Shown: positions 1 to 11,700 of the stretch, piece after piece
How positions within the stretch are numbered: the stretch's first letter is position 1
Layout: the number at the start of each line of letters is the position of its first letter
Assembly (NCBI RefSeq): GCF_905171775.1
Contig: NC_053489.1
Coordinates: 251,039,008-251,103,007, forward strand
DNA length: 64,000 bases
Direction of reading: 5' to 3'
From: Rana temporaria
Lineage: Eukaryota; Chordata; Amphibia; Anura; Ranidae
Made by a program: the position numbers and the translations under genes
The notes under the pieces: model-generated
What the model saw: only the letters and a program-made list of their open reading frames with translations
Told to the model about the DNA's origin: nothing
The model's database searches: none

Positions 1-629
1 GTATTCTGCCGAGATCTCGGCTGTTTAGTCCATGCAGGATCCTGTCTATATACTCTGTTGATATTTGTATATTTGTTTTTTGACACTTGAGTGGTCTTTA
101 CATATCTATCCATATGTATATAGCCTGTGACACTAACAAGTACATATCATCTTTTTAGAAATTCTCCTGACGAAGCAACTATCTTTGTGAAACTAGTAGA
201 TATCTTGACTTGTATGACCCCCTTTGTTTCACCGCCACCCTTCATCTAGGGTCAACTCCATCTCGGTGATCCGGTTGGTCGGTCGTTCAATTTGTCCACC
301 ATTTTATACTGCTGTTTTTGATGTATTTTACAATTATGTGTGTCTCCTGTTTTTAGATATTATATTAAATAAACTGATTTATATATTTTATCCCTATTAC
401 ATTTCCATTCTACTTCTTCTTATCTAGTACCATAATAGTCCCATTATAGTCCCCAAGCCCCTATTTGTTTTTGGCCCTCTGGGGTCCCTCTAGTCCTTAT
501 TCTATTCAAAATGTATCTTTAGGATGATGGTACTTTAACTTTGTGTCTACTAATTATATTTATATTTAATTTAATTTAATTTATATTTAAATCATACATA
601 TACATTGGATAGTTTAGGTAGATCCTGTA
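1..629. other. Unassigned AT-rich flank
   Basis: No gene or clear repeat boundary is visible. The stretch is AT-rich with TATATTTAATTT-type low-complexity sequence at about 556-600. Around 166-205 it carries a CTGACGAAGC...GTGAAAC arrangement. This loosely resembles the GAAACGCG-type repeats near 21.3 kb and 36.3 kb, so it may be an old repeat copy, but the match is weak. Confidence 0.3.
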
Positions 630-714
630 TTGGATAGTTATGATAAATCAGATGACTATGGTGAGCCTATGATTGTTGGAGACTGGGACAGAAATCAGAC
701 AGGTGGATGTAGAG

Positions 715-895
715 CAGGGGTGTCCAAACTTTTTTCAAAGAGGGCCACATTTGATGAAGTGAACATGCTCGAGGGCCGACCATTTTGCCTGACATTCTTT
801 GAACCATTAAAATTTGATCTAAGTGTGTTCGTCCGAGCAACTTATACACGGCCCAACAAGAATTCTCTTGCCTTTGTGACTGTGTGTGGTGAAGA
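715..895 (+). mobile_element. hAT (Charlie-like) terminal fragment
   Basis: The sequence opens with CAGGGGTGTCCAAACTTTTT. This is the terminal inverted repeat style of hAT-Charlie elements, and GGGCCACA-like sequence follows. I could not find the matching right end or an 8-bp target duplication, so only one end is supported. The far boundary is arbitrary and merges into the short tandem repeat that begins before 896. Confidence 0.5.
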
Positions 896-925
896 GATGA
901 GCTTGGGCGTGTTATTTGGATATAC

Positions 926-1662
926 TGGGGTAGATCCTCGTACAATGGCGCATTATTGCGCCGGGCGTAGGGTATCTAACATACACTACGCCGCTGTAAT
1001 TTACTTGGCTTTGTTTCGAATCCTCAACGAATTTGCGCCGTAAGTTACGGCGGCGTAGTGTATCTGTTGCGGCATAAGGGCGCGGAATTCAAATAGGAGT
1101 GATGGGGGCGTGTTTTATGTTAATACGTCGTGATCCGACGTAAACAACGTTTTTTTTAACTGCGCATGCGCCGTCCCTGGGGGTATCCCAGTGCGCATGC
1201 TCGAAATTAAACCGGAACCCGCCAATGCTTACGACGGTGACGTCATTCTACGCAAATTCCTATTCGCGAACGACTTACGCAAACGACGTAAAAAATTCAA
1301 AATTGTACGCGGGAAGGACGGCCATACTTAACATTGAGTACGCCTCAGTATAGCGGCTTTAACTATACGCCGGAGAAAGCCGAACGCAAACGACGGAAAA
1401 AAAAAGCGACGGGCCGGCGTACGTTCGTGGATCGCCGTAAATAGCTCATTTGCATACTCAACGCGGATTACGACTGGAATGCCACCTAGCGGCCGCCGAA
1501 AAATTGCATCTTAGATCCGACGGCGTACGAAGACGTACGCCTGTCGGGTCGATCCCAGATGCCGTCGTATCTTGTTTTGAGGATTCAAAACAAAGATACG
1601 ACGTGGGAAATTTAAAATTACGCCGTCGTATCAGTAGATACGCCGGCGTAATCCTTTTGACT
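926..1662 (-). mobile_element. PIF/Harbinger-like MITE, copy A
   Basis: This is a GC-rich palindromic element full of TACGCCGGCGTA-type motifs. Read in reverse it matches the element at 19170-19889 over most of its length, including the TACGACGGCGTA and ATGCAAAT blocks. The left end starts GGGGTAGATCC, close to the GGGGCAGATCC terminus of that copy. The right end is eroded. There is no transposase, so it is non-autonomous. Its family relies on resemblance to the copies at 23175 and 29160, which have 3-bp target duplications. Confidence 0.7.
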
Positions 1663-1745
1663 GTATATATCTCTTTTGTGGCTCCAACGAATTCCCGAGC
1701 GCTGCTCAGGACTAAGGATGAGCTTGGGAGTGTTATTTGGATATA

Positions 1746-2156
1746 CCGTATTTATCGGCGTATAACACGCACAGGTTTACCATTGCCATGAATGCAGCCT
1801 CACCATTGCCATGAATGCAGCCTCACCATTGCCATGAATGCAGCCTCACTATTGCCATGAATGCAGCCTGACCATTGCAATCAATGCAGCCTGATCAATG
1901 CCCATCTGCAGCCTCGGAGGGGACAGGGAGGGGGAGGGACAAGTGCCGTCAGATTACAAACAGGAGAATTTCTTGTTTACTCTGTGGCCTCTTTAATACA
2001 AAGTCCCGCCTCCTATGATAAACAGAACAGTCATCCAATGGCATCCCATGAAACGGGACTTCCTATTACAGACGCCGCCGAGTAAACAGGAGATTCTCTT
2101 TATGTAATCTGATGGCGTACGTCCTGTCCCCTCCGAGGCAGCGCCAATAAATACGG
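1746..2156. mobile_element. TA-flanked palindromic MITE
   Basis: The termini are CCGTATTTATCGGCG on the left and its near-complement CGCCAATAAATACGG on the right, each bordered by TA (1744-1745 and 2157-2158). A second inverted repeat lies inside. GCCTCGGAGGGGACAGG near 1910 pairs with CCTGTCCCCTCCGAGGC near 2123-2140, and TCAGATTACA pairs with TGTAATCTGA. It has no coding capacity. A TA target duplication fits a Tc1/mariner-type or related DNA transposon, but the superfamily is not proven. Confidence 0.7.
1779..1905 (+). repeat. 23-bp minisatellite inside the MITE
   Basis: About five tandem copies of a 23-bp unit (core GAATGCAGCCTCACCATTGC) lie between the left terminus and the inner inverted repeat of the element at 1746-2156. 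The last copies are degenerate. The array is internal to the transposon and probably moved with it. Confidence 0.8.
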
Positions 2157-2172
2157 TATATATCTTTTGTGG

Positions 2173-2559
2173 GCACATGTGAGGGTGCAATGGCTATATA
2201 TATCCAAATCCCCAGGGGGGCCATATTAAATCACCAGGGGGGCCACAATTGGACATGCCTGATAAAAGATGTAACAAGAAATGGGATGAGGGGGGCTAGG
2301 GGGATACAGGATAAGGTGATGGCGGATTGGAGTGTGTGTAGGCAGCACCTTTCCCTGTCCTCACGATGACACAGCACGTTCCTCTATTATACAATGATGT
2401 AAGTAATGACAAGTTTCCTCCTTCACAAACTTCTGTTCCCCCTCCCATGTCCACCCCAGCCCGCCCCCTCCATTCATCATTGTAATGCTGAACCCGAGCA
2501 TGACTTGGAAGTGGGCGTTTCCTGCCTTTATAGACACGCCCTCCAGCCGTACCCCTTTC
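2173..2559. other. Upstream flank of ABHD4
   Basis: I see no gene or element boundary here. The stretch becomes more GC-rich towards 2440, where pyrimidine-rich CCCCTCCC and CCACCCC runs begin, leading into the promoter region. Confidence 0.3.
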
Positions 2560-2722
2560 GGTATTCTGGCTGGTCCGGCCCCTCCCTCCTGTCAGCTGAA
2601 CGTTCTATCACCGCCCATTGGTTGTATCCCCGCCCACTGGTGTGACAGTGTTGCCTTATTTGCAGGTGATCGGTCGCTTTCCTGCTTGTGTAATGCCCGG
2701 TGTACAGGAGACAGGAGCTGTG
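2560..2722 (+). promoter_or_regulatory. ABHD4: Probable ABHD4 promoter and 5' UTR
   Basis: The 160 bases before the ABHD4 start are GC-rich and contain several typical vertebrate promoter boxes. An inverted CCAAT box (CCATTGGTTG) lies at about 2614-2623. CCGCCC GC boxes lie on either side of it at about 2609 and 2631, and CCGGCCCCTCCC near 2576. There is no obvious TATA box at a standard distance, as is common for housekeeping genes. The transcription start cannot be fixed from sequence. An ATG at 2693 is in frame with the main start and is described separately. Confidence 0.55.
2693..2722 (+). other. ABHD4: Possible 10-codon N-terminal extension of ABHD4
   Basis: An ATG at 2693 is exactly ten codons upstream of, and in frame with, the ABHD4 start at 2723, with no stop between. 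It would add MPGVQETGAV. Both ATGs have G at -3 and neither has G at +4, so context does not decide. Mammalian-like length favours 2723. Whether 2693 is transcribed depends on the unknown transcription start. Confidence 0.35.
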
Positions 2723-2745
2723 ATGTCTGAGGAGCTGGAGGAACA
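2723..2745 (+). CDS. ABHD4: ABHD4 coding exon 1
   Basis: Encodes MSEELEE plus two bases of a Gln codon, then the donor GTGAGTAT. The start at 2723 is chosen because it gives an N-terminus of the same length and character as mammalian ABHD4 (Met followed by acidic residues and Leu-Glu-X-Gln). The Gln codon is completed by the first base of exon 2. An in-frame ATG ten codons upstream (2693) is an alternative. Confidence 0.88.
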
Positions 2746-5700
2746 GTGAGTATACAATGTAGTCTTATCACATAGGAATACAGTACAGCTGATCGCTCAC
2801 ACACAGGGTGGATACGGCGGATAGGCCCGGGTTTGTTACACAACTCAGAGAGCAAAACAAGCCGCTGGAATCAGCCAGCATACACATTCATTAGTATCAT
2901 TCTCACAGTATTCGTTACATTGGAACATTTCTGCTGTCATTATGTTACATCTCTGGGATTGTGTACCGATCTGATGGGGAACAAAGTCATCCCTGACACA
3001 CTACACAGAAAAGTATCAGACTCAGGGCAGGATGTGTGCTAGTAGTATGACTCCAATCACATCTCATGTCCAATCAGACACAATCATTCCTGCTTCTATT
3101 ACCATAGACATAGATGGCTACAGGTGGTTCTATGGGAAAGTGAAGGCTACAATATCCAACATACATTCTACAATCTGATTGTACAATCTCCTTAAGCCCA
3201 GGTTCATACTGACAGCGGGATTGAAATCGAGTTCAGCTTTTCATACCCAAATGTCAGTCCCGACTTCGTGAGCGATTTCAGAGACATGTGTGAGGGTTCC
3301 TGCACCGATGTCTTTACAAATCGCACCCCAAAGTCACCAAAAGTAGTACAGAAACTACTTTTGGGAATCGTGGCGCCGCAAAGTTGGCATTGCACCGTCA
3401 GATCTTGTCATTGCTGGAAATAGCCGCCGATTTGGCATGCAATTTGACATATGCCAAATCGCTTCAGTGTGAATTTAGGCTAAAGATGGATGTATAATCT
3501 CTTTAACCGCTTGCCCACCGGACGTTTTAACCCCCACCCCCATTCATGACCAGACCATTTATTGTGATACAGCACTGTGTTACTTTAACTGACAATTGCG
3601 CGATTGTGCGACGATTTACCCAAATAAAATGTATGTCCTTTTTTTTACAGCAAATAGTGCTTTCTTTTTATGGTATTTGATTACCTCTACGTTTTTTATT
3701 TTAGGCGCTGTAAACAAAAAAAAGAGACTATTTAAAAAAAAAAAAATAATAATATTTTTTATTTTGTGCTCTAAGGCACATTCAATAAAAAAAAGTAAAA
3801 AAAAAATCGAATTTCTTCACCATATTAGACCAATATGTATTCTGCTACATATTTTTGGTAAATAAAATCCCAATAAGCTCTATTGATTGGTTTGCACAAA
3901 AGTTATCGTGTCTACAAATTGTGGGATAGATTTATGGAACTTTTATTTTTTACTAGTTGTGGTGGCAATCAGCGGCTTATAGCAGGACTGCGATATTGCA
4001 TCGGACACTGACACTTTTTGGGGATTAGTGACAGTAATTGGTGCTAAAAAGATGCACTTTCACTGTACTTATGACATTGGCTGGGAAGAGGTTAACATCA
4101 GGGGCGATCAAAGGGTTAACTGTGTGCCTAGTCTGTGATTTCTCACTGTGGAGGGGGGTTGGGAGGTGCTTGAACTATGGGAAAGCATTTATCCATCTTC
4201 CTTCTTTGCAGGAACACAGAATCGATGCCTTACCTACTGACAGAACGGCAATCTGCCTTGTTTACATAGGCAGATCGCTGTTCAGGCTCTCTGTCTAATG
4301 ATCGGCGGGTCCCGGCCGACATCCAAGTCCACAGTACCTGCAAATCAGCTCCCACTGTGTCTAGTCACAGTGATAGTGGGCCACCAGCAGCACACTTGCA
4401 TACCCCAGACCCAGAAGTGCAGGATCATGTACTGGGTTTGTGATCCTGAGCAGGAGAGCCACCTTACCAACGTATATATACAGTCGGCAAGCGGTTAAAG
4501 ATGGCTATACAAAATACAATCTCCTTTAGATCTACCATCAACTCTGTAGTGCAAGGGCCTGTCTAGGTCTGTCCTGATATTAGTTTTGGTAATGCTAAAG
4601 AAATCATATAGAGATGGTACAGTCTGATTGCATTGTGTATGGCCTGTTTTAGCTCTACCAACCACTATGTAGTGCAAGGGCTTACCTGAATGGATACAAA
4701 CTGATTGGGTAGATTAGGTAGGTCCTCATAGTACATAATTTTGATAACGTTGTTTGTATGGTGATCTGAAGACTAATGCTTTAAAAATGTTCTCTCTGGT
4801 TCTGCAGAATTTTCCTTCTGTCCTTAATCCACTTCTGCCCACTCTAGCACCCTTTTAGATACAGTAGTTAGGTATCCTTGTGGGGGATGGGGTAGCGGGA
4901 AAGATTGTCTATCGTGCAACCACTGTCATGGTGGTCACATGAGCAAAAGCCAGACCTGCCAGCTAGCAATCAATTTACCTTGAACCAAGAACTGTCTTTA
5001 CCAGCTCAGTCTCTGTGTTGAGAGCACACCGTGCCACCCAGCAACGCATATGTGTGGTGTGTGGGTGTTAAAGCCTACCCTTATCGCGCAGCACATATGT
5101 GCCAACAGTTTGCGCAAAAAGAGGGCAGACATTACAGTTACATTACAGTTTGGTACAAGAGGAATCTGAGGGCCTTGCTCATTAGAGCTTACAATCTAAA
5201 AGGGAGGGTCAAAGGGTAATAGCTGTGGGCATAGGTGTGCGCAGCCTATAGCATTAGGGTGTGCACCCCACCTCTGATGGTGGGGGACAGTTGATTGGGA
5301 ACATATTATGCTACACTCTAAATACAAGTGTAGTGTGTTCCTATACTTTAACCTAGCCTTTAACACAATGGGGGCATTTACACTGGTCACTGGCACCCCA
5401 AACCACCCACCTGGTTCCACTCCTTGATAATGCTATGCACATGGGGTGATTAGGGTGTGCCCAGGCACACCCAGCACACACCTATGGCTGTGGGGGATAA
5501 GCTGATGAAGCAAATAAAACAGTGCATTAGTTAGAAGCAGGCAGGATAGGCTTCTTTAAAGAGAAGGGTTTTCATGGATCGTCTAAAGATGGATAGATTA
5601 GGGGACAGTCAGACAGATTGAGGTAGGGAGTTCCAAAGGATGGGAGAAGCTCTGGAGAAATCCTGGAGGCGAGCATGGGAAGAGGTGACAAGGGAGCTAG

Positions 5701-8700
5701 AGAGAAGGAGGTCTTGATTGAGAGCGGCACAGTGGCTCAGAACGGAAGAAAAGTCTGATCGCCCATCTGAATGAACCCTAAGGCCCCGTACATACGAGAG
5801 GATCGATCCGCTGAAATTGATCCGCTGACCGGTTTCAGCGGATAGATCCCCTGGTGTGTACAATCCAGCAGATCTGTTTCCGCGGATTTTTGTCCCCGGG
5901 GATGGATTTCCAGCGGATAAAAATTTCCTAACATGCTAAGAAATCTATCCGCTGGAATCCATTCCAACAGATTGATCCGCTGGTCTGTACAGACTCACCG
6001 GATCAATCCGTCCGAATCCATCCCCCGCATGCGTCGTAATGATTCGACGCATGCGTGGAAGTCCTTATATCACAGCGTCGCGTACGTCGCCGCAGCGACG
6101 CGTCACCGCGGATGGAATTCCGCTGGGATTTTGATCGGTCCGGAGGACCGTTTCCAGCGGATAATCCTCTCGTGTGTACGGGGCATAATAAGGAAATGCT
6201 TATTAATAAACATTTGTTTCAAAAGGATAAATAATATTAATAGTCAATTGACTTCCGGGAAGTGGTTGTGAAATCCTGACTGGATGTCTATTGACGTCCT
6301 GCAGGATTACATGCCGGCGCCTGCCCGTGGGGGCGCGCAGCACGGCGATCGGTGATGCGAGGTGTCAGTCTGACACCCTGCATCTCCGATCTCGGTAAAG
6401 AGCCTCCGGCGGATTAACGGATTAACGTGGTAAAGAGCCTCCGGCGGAGGCTCCTTACCACTTGATCATCCGTGTCCAATTACGGCTGATCACGATGTAA
6501 ACAGGAAGAGCCGTTGATCGGCGAGGAGAGCCGATCGGCGGCTCTCCTGGCGGCGGGGGGGGGGGGGGGGGTTCGTGCTAATTGTTTATCAGCGCAGCCC
6601 CCCTCGAATGCCAACACTGGACCACCAGGGAGTGCCCCCCGGTGCTCAATAGAGCAAAAATGGGCACAAAAAAAAACAATTAAACAAAATTGTCAACAAT
6701 TGGGCACTGACAATTGGGCCAAACAAATGGGCACTGACTGAAATGATGCCCAGCAATGCCATCAGTGTCCATCAGTGCCACCTCTTAGTGCCCATCTATG
6801 CCCAGTGTCCACCTATCAGTGCCCATTAGTGCCACCCATGAGTGCCCATCAGTGCAGCATACCAACACCGCCTCATCAGTGCCCATCAGTGCCACCTCAT
6901 CGGTGCCCATCAGTGCCACCATATCAGTGCCCATAATTGAAGAAGAAAACGTACTTTAAAAAAAAAAAAATATATAACGCAAAAAATAAAAGTCGCAGAG
7001 GTGATTAAATACCACCAAAAGAAAGCTCTATTTGTGGGAACAAAATGATAGAAATTTCATTTGGGTTTCAGTGTAGCATGACCGCGCAATTGTCATTCAA
7101 AGTGCGACAGTTCTGAAAGCTGAAAATTGGCTTGGGCAGGAAGGTGCGTAAGTGCCTGGTATGGAAGTGGTTAAAAAGGGTTATGCAAAAACATTTCCCA
7201 GGGAGGTTTATGATAAGTGTGTACTTGATATGGCAATTAAGCCAACAATAAAGCAGTGGTTGGTTGTTCCAGGTATGTTGGTGAGTCCAGTCTTGGAGTT
7301 GCCATTCTTTTAGTATCTGCTGGGTTTTCAGACCTGACCTTAGTTTATTCTTGGATCTGCAGCCAGGAAATGTCTGATCATAAATGCCCCTCGGGTACAG
7401 AACTACCCTTGTCCCAGGCCTAGGGGTCTGCACCAAATCTGACAACTGCATCAATAGTACAATTATTCATAACCCTTGAAACTTTCCACATTTTATCATG
7501 TTACAACCAAAAATGGAAATGTATTTTATTGGGCTTTAATGTGATAGACCAACACAAAGTTGCACATAATTGTGAAGTAAAAGGAAATGATAAAAGGTTT
7601 TCCAAATGCATATCTGAAAAGTGCATTTGTATTCAGCCCCCTTTACTCTGATACCCCTAACTAAAATCTAGAGGAACCAATTGCCTTCAGAAGTCACCTA
7701 ATTAGTAAAGTCCACCTGTGTGTAATTTAATCTCAGTATAAATACAGCTGTTCTGTGAAGCCCTCATAGGTTTGTTAGAGAACCTTAGTGAACAAACGGC
7801 ATCATGAAGGCCAAGGAACACACCAGACAAGTCAGGGATAAAGTTGTGGAGAAGTTTAAAGCAGGGTTAGGTTATAAAAAAATATCTCAACCTTTGAACA
7901 TCTCATGGAGCACTGTTTAATCCACCATCCGAAAATAAAAGTATGGCATAACTGCAAACCTACCAAGACATGGCTGTCCACCTAAACTGACAGGCCGTAT
8001 AAGAAGAGCATTAATTTAGAGAAGCAGCCAAGTGGCCCATGGTGACTCTGGAGGAGCTGCAGAGATCCACAGCTCAGGTGGGAGAATGTGGGAGAATGTG
8101 TCCACAGGACAACTATTAGTCGTGCACTCCACAAATCTGTCCTTTATGGAAGAGTGGCAAGAAGAAAGCCATTGTTGAAAGAAAGACATAATAGGTCCTG
8201 TTTGCAGTTTGTGATAAGCCATGTGGGGGACACAGCCAACATGTGGAAGAAGGTGCTCTGGTCAGATGAGACCAAAATTGAACTTTTTGGCCTAAAAGCA
8301 AAATGCTATGTGTGGTGGAAAAAGAACACTGCACATCACCCTGAACACACCATCCCCACCGTGAAACATGGTGGTGGCAGCATCATGTTGTGGGGATGAT
8401 TTTCTTCAGCAGAGACAGGGAAGCTGGTCAGAGTTTATGGGAAGATGGATGGAGCCAAATACAGGACAATCTTGGAAGAAATCCTGTTAGTCTGCAAAAG
8501 ACTAGAGAATGGGGTGGAGTTTTATCTTCCAGCAGGACAATGAAACGAAACATACAGCCACAGCTACAATGGAATGGTTTAATTAAAAGTATATTCATGT
8601 GTTAGAATGGCCCAGTCAAAATCCAGACCTAAATCCAATTCCAATCTGACAGAGCTTGAGCTATTTTGCAAAGAAGAATGGGCAAAAATTTCACTCTTTA

Positions 8701-11700
8701 GGTGTAAAGCTGGTAGAGACATACCCCAAAAGACTTGCAACTGTAATTGCAGTGAAAGGTGGTTTTGCAAAGTATTGACTCTGGGGGGGGGGGGGCTGAA
8801 TACAAATGCATGCCACACTTTTCACATATTTATTTGTAAAAAAAAAATGAGAAAAACAATTACTTTCCTTCCACTTTTATGTGCCATTTTGTGTTGGTCT
8901 ATCACAGGGGTCGACAACCCGTCGATCGCGGGCTTCCTGTTGACCACGACAAGTGACAGGTAGAGCCTAAAGTTGTCCAGCCATTGCCGACTTGGTCCTT
9001 GCTTTGGAGCACCGCGTCTGCACACAATCACCAATCCCAGTCTGCAGAGGCGGTCACAACCCCTTGCATACGTTTGGCTGCAGGGCAGGAAAAGCCTCTG
9101 GAATACCTCGGGCAGGTTCAGGCTCTTTTCGAAACCCGCCCGAGCGCTTCATATGGCTTTTGCACGCCCCTAGCCACTGGCCCTCCTCCCAATCCAAGAT
9201 GGGAAGGTGAGAGAGGATTGCCCTTGTTATACAGGCAAGGATCAGTGCCACCTTCCCTGCGCCACTCTGCATTTAAAATGTCTTCTGTACACTCCAGCCC
9301 TCCTGACATCCAGCCCCCCCCCCCAATACCATGTCCTCCCTCCTACTCCACCTCCTGATACCCCTGTACTGTGCCCTCCCTATCTTCCAGTACCATACTC
9401 TCCTAACCAGGGCTTTTTTTCAGGGGGAACTTGTGGGAACTCAGTTCCACCACCTCTGGCTCAGACCCTTTGGTGCCTGCTCACCACAATCACTTGTAAA
9501 CACAGAAGTCTGGTTTCTGTGTTTACAAGTGACAGCTCTGCCCTCTGTGTGTAACCCCTGAACTCTGCACTGTATGTAATGCAATCCTGGTATTTATTGC
9601 CCCTTTAAGACCCTTCTACTGTTTTTGAAATCTGAACAGGGTCGTGGTTGAGTTCCTGCACCTATTTTCTGAGAAAAAAAGCTCTGCTCCTAACCCCCCC
9701 ATAGCTTGCCCTCCCGACCCCCCCCCCCTATTATACATACTACCGTCTTCTGCACACGTCCCTATGTACTACCGACCTCTGTACACCACCCTACAAACTA
9801 CTTGCACTGACCATAAATTAGAGCAGATAGCTAGACCTTAAATTAGTCTAGGAAATCAGCCTGCAGTACCAGATCTTCTGCTTTCATGATGAACTTCGGC
9901 ATCAGACTTGTGGGGGTAACCGATTGCTCCTCAGACATGAGAAAAATTGTGAATGAAAGTGCAGAGTTTCACACTGAAGCTAAAATTTAAGGTAGGCTAA
10001 GTTTTTTTTTTTTTTATATATTTTTACAGTGACAGTTTTAGTAGATTTTCCTAGGGTTGTTAATGCTGTCTTCACTTTTTTAGTGGAGGCTTGCTAGTTA
10101 ATTTCTTAAAAAAAAAAAAAGGGGGGGGGGGCACAGCTCTCCGGTGATCTTTGATTTCCTTGTTGTCCAGGTATATCTCCATCTCTCAATGGTTTCCTAA
10201 CCATGGTCTATCGCATAAAATCCCAATAAAATACATTTGCGTTTTTGGTTGTAACATGAGAAAAATGTGGAAAATGTATTTCAAGGGTGTAACGGTCACC
10301 ACCGTTTACGACCTTCCATCCCAGTCACGACAGCTTATCGACACTCCAACCGACAGGACCCGATCCCATTTCATTTGCCCAGAATCAAGACGAGACACAG
10401 CTCTGTGCTTGTTCCAAATGTAATGATACTTTAATGGTTTCTTCTCAGCTTTTTATACAGTACCAGGCATTAAAGCAACAATGAGATCTCCACCCCCCTA
10501 ATCATACACTAAGGCTAATTACTTAAAAATTCCTTAATTAATAACAAAACACCTTCACCCACTCCGTCTCCGCATACAGCTTGACACCTCTGAGCATCAA
10601 TAAGTTCTAGACAGTGTTATCACACGTAAGCAGTATTTAGTATGCATAATTAGAGTTCTGGGAGCAGACCTGGGATTAACACCTGTCCGTTACAACACCT
10701 TTACACAAGGACAATGGAATGTCTTCCAAGCCCTGATGCAATTAGCATGTCACTAGAAATGAGTCACTATTGACTGGTTGGGCCAACATCTTGCAATCTC
10801 TCAAGATCCTGCAATGAATTATTATTGATGTCCTATCTCATGTAATACATGAATTATGATTCCCTTGCCACCCCATGCCCAAAAGGCACAGGGTGGACTC
10901 AGACCCAAGAGTTATCAGTGACGCTGACACAGGAGTGTCCCCCATCCTCACAAAGTCTCTGGATGTCCCGGGTCATTCCGTTACAAAGGGGTATGAATAC
11001 TTTTTCAAGGCACTGTACATTCAATAAGAGGTGGCCTTTGTGCTGGTCCCTGCTGTCCTCTTTGAAATCTTCCATCCTCTGCCACCCTCCTTGTAGCCCT
11101 GTAATGGTAATCTGCCTGTATGGTAGGGGTTAATACAGCCACTGGTTTTGTCATAGGCACTAATCAACAGTAGAGACTGCCCACTTTTTCCCCCCATCCT
11201 CTATTCATAGAGGATGTTTTGTAGTTTCCAGTGATGAAAAGGGATCTATGAATAGAGGAGGGGTGAATGAGTGAAAGGTCCACCTCCTCCTTTCATTGAG
11301 CACTGTTTATTGCTGTAAACTATAGTGAACCTATGCCTATGACAGGTCTAATGGCTATATTAACTCCTATAGCACCAGGAGATTACCATAGCGGGAGTAT
11401 GGGGGGCAGAGGGCAGAAGATTTCAAGTAACACCAGCACAAGGGATACTTCTCATTTGAATGAATTACTGTCTTTTTGTGGCCCCTTCCTTCTTTAAAAA
11501 AAAAAAGGAATAGACCATACCCCACGTAGAGCTGGTGTCAGTCATTCCGATATAGGGAAGGGGCTGGGCAGTAATGCATGTTTGGTTGGTTGATGAATCT
11601 GCGGTCATTTCTTTTATATTGTCTTTTATTTTCCTCTCCCTTCCCTTTTAGGTGTATTTGACTTGAGTCAGAACACCTAAGGTATTCGTTCTCAATCTTC

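Larger units (their letters stand above)
896..2172 (+). repeat. Short tandem repeat (about 83-bp unit) split by two MITEs
   Basis: A 29-bp block at 896-924 recurs with one mismatch at 1717-1745, both ending GTTATTTGGATATA. A second block at 1663-1681 (GTATATATCT...TTTTGTGG) recurs at 2156-2172. Read without the two inserted elements (926-1662 and 1746-2156), these are the ends and starts of adjacent units about 83 bp long. Upstream, CCAAC and GAATTC motifs also recur, which suggests an older, more diverged unit. The unit codes for nothing I recognise. Confidence 0.6.
7458..11017 (+). mobile_element. Tc1-like transposon, full-length but decayed and split
   Basis: The left end reads TACA...TATTCATAACCCTTGAAAC and the right end GTATGAATACTTTTTCAAGGC...CACTGTA. 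Together these are the complementary ends of a Tc1-like element. Inside, near 7500, ACATTTTATCATGTTACAAC is complementary to TTGGTTGTAACATGAGAAAA near 10244. Removing the insertions at 8905-10205 and 10288-10985 and their duplications leaves about 1.55 kb, the usual Tc1 length. The transposase is a pseudogene (see 7804-8850). It lies in ABHD4 intron 1, same orientation. Confidence 0.9.

Noticed and set aside
630..1043. 137-codon frame upstream of ABHD4
   Set aside because: It spans the hAT-like fragment, a tandem-repeat unit and the start of Harbinger-like copy A, so it is a chance frame across repeat boundaries.
2655..2667. Splice-acceptor-like TTATTTGCAG just upstream of exon 1
   Set aside because: The open frame to ATG 2693/2723 and the promoter boxes immediately before it are explained better by a single 5' UTR. 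No matching upstream donor was seen.
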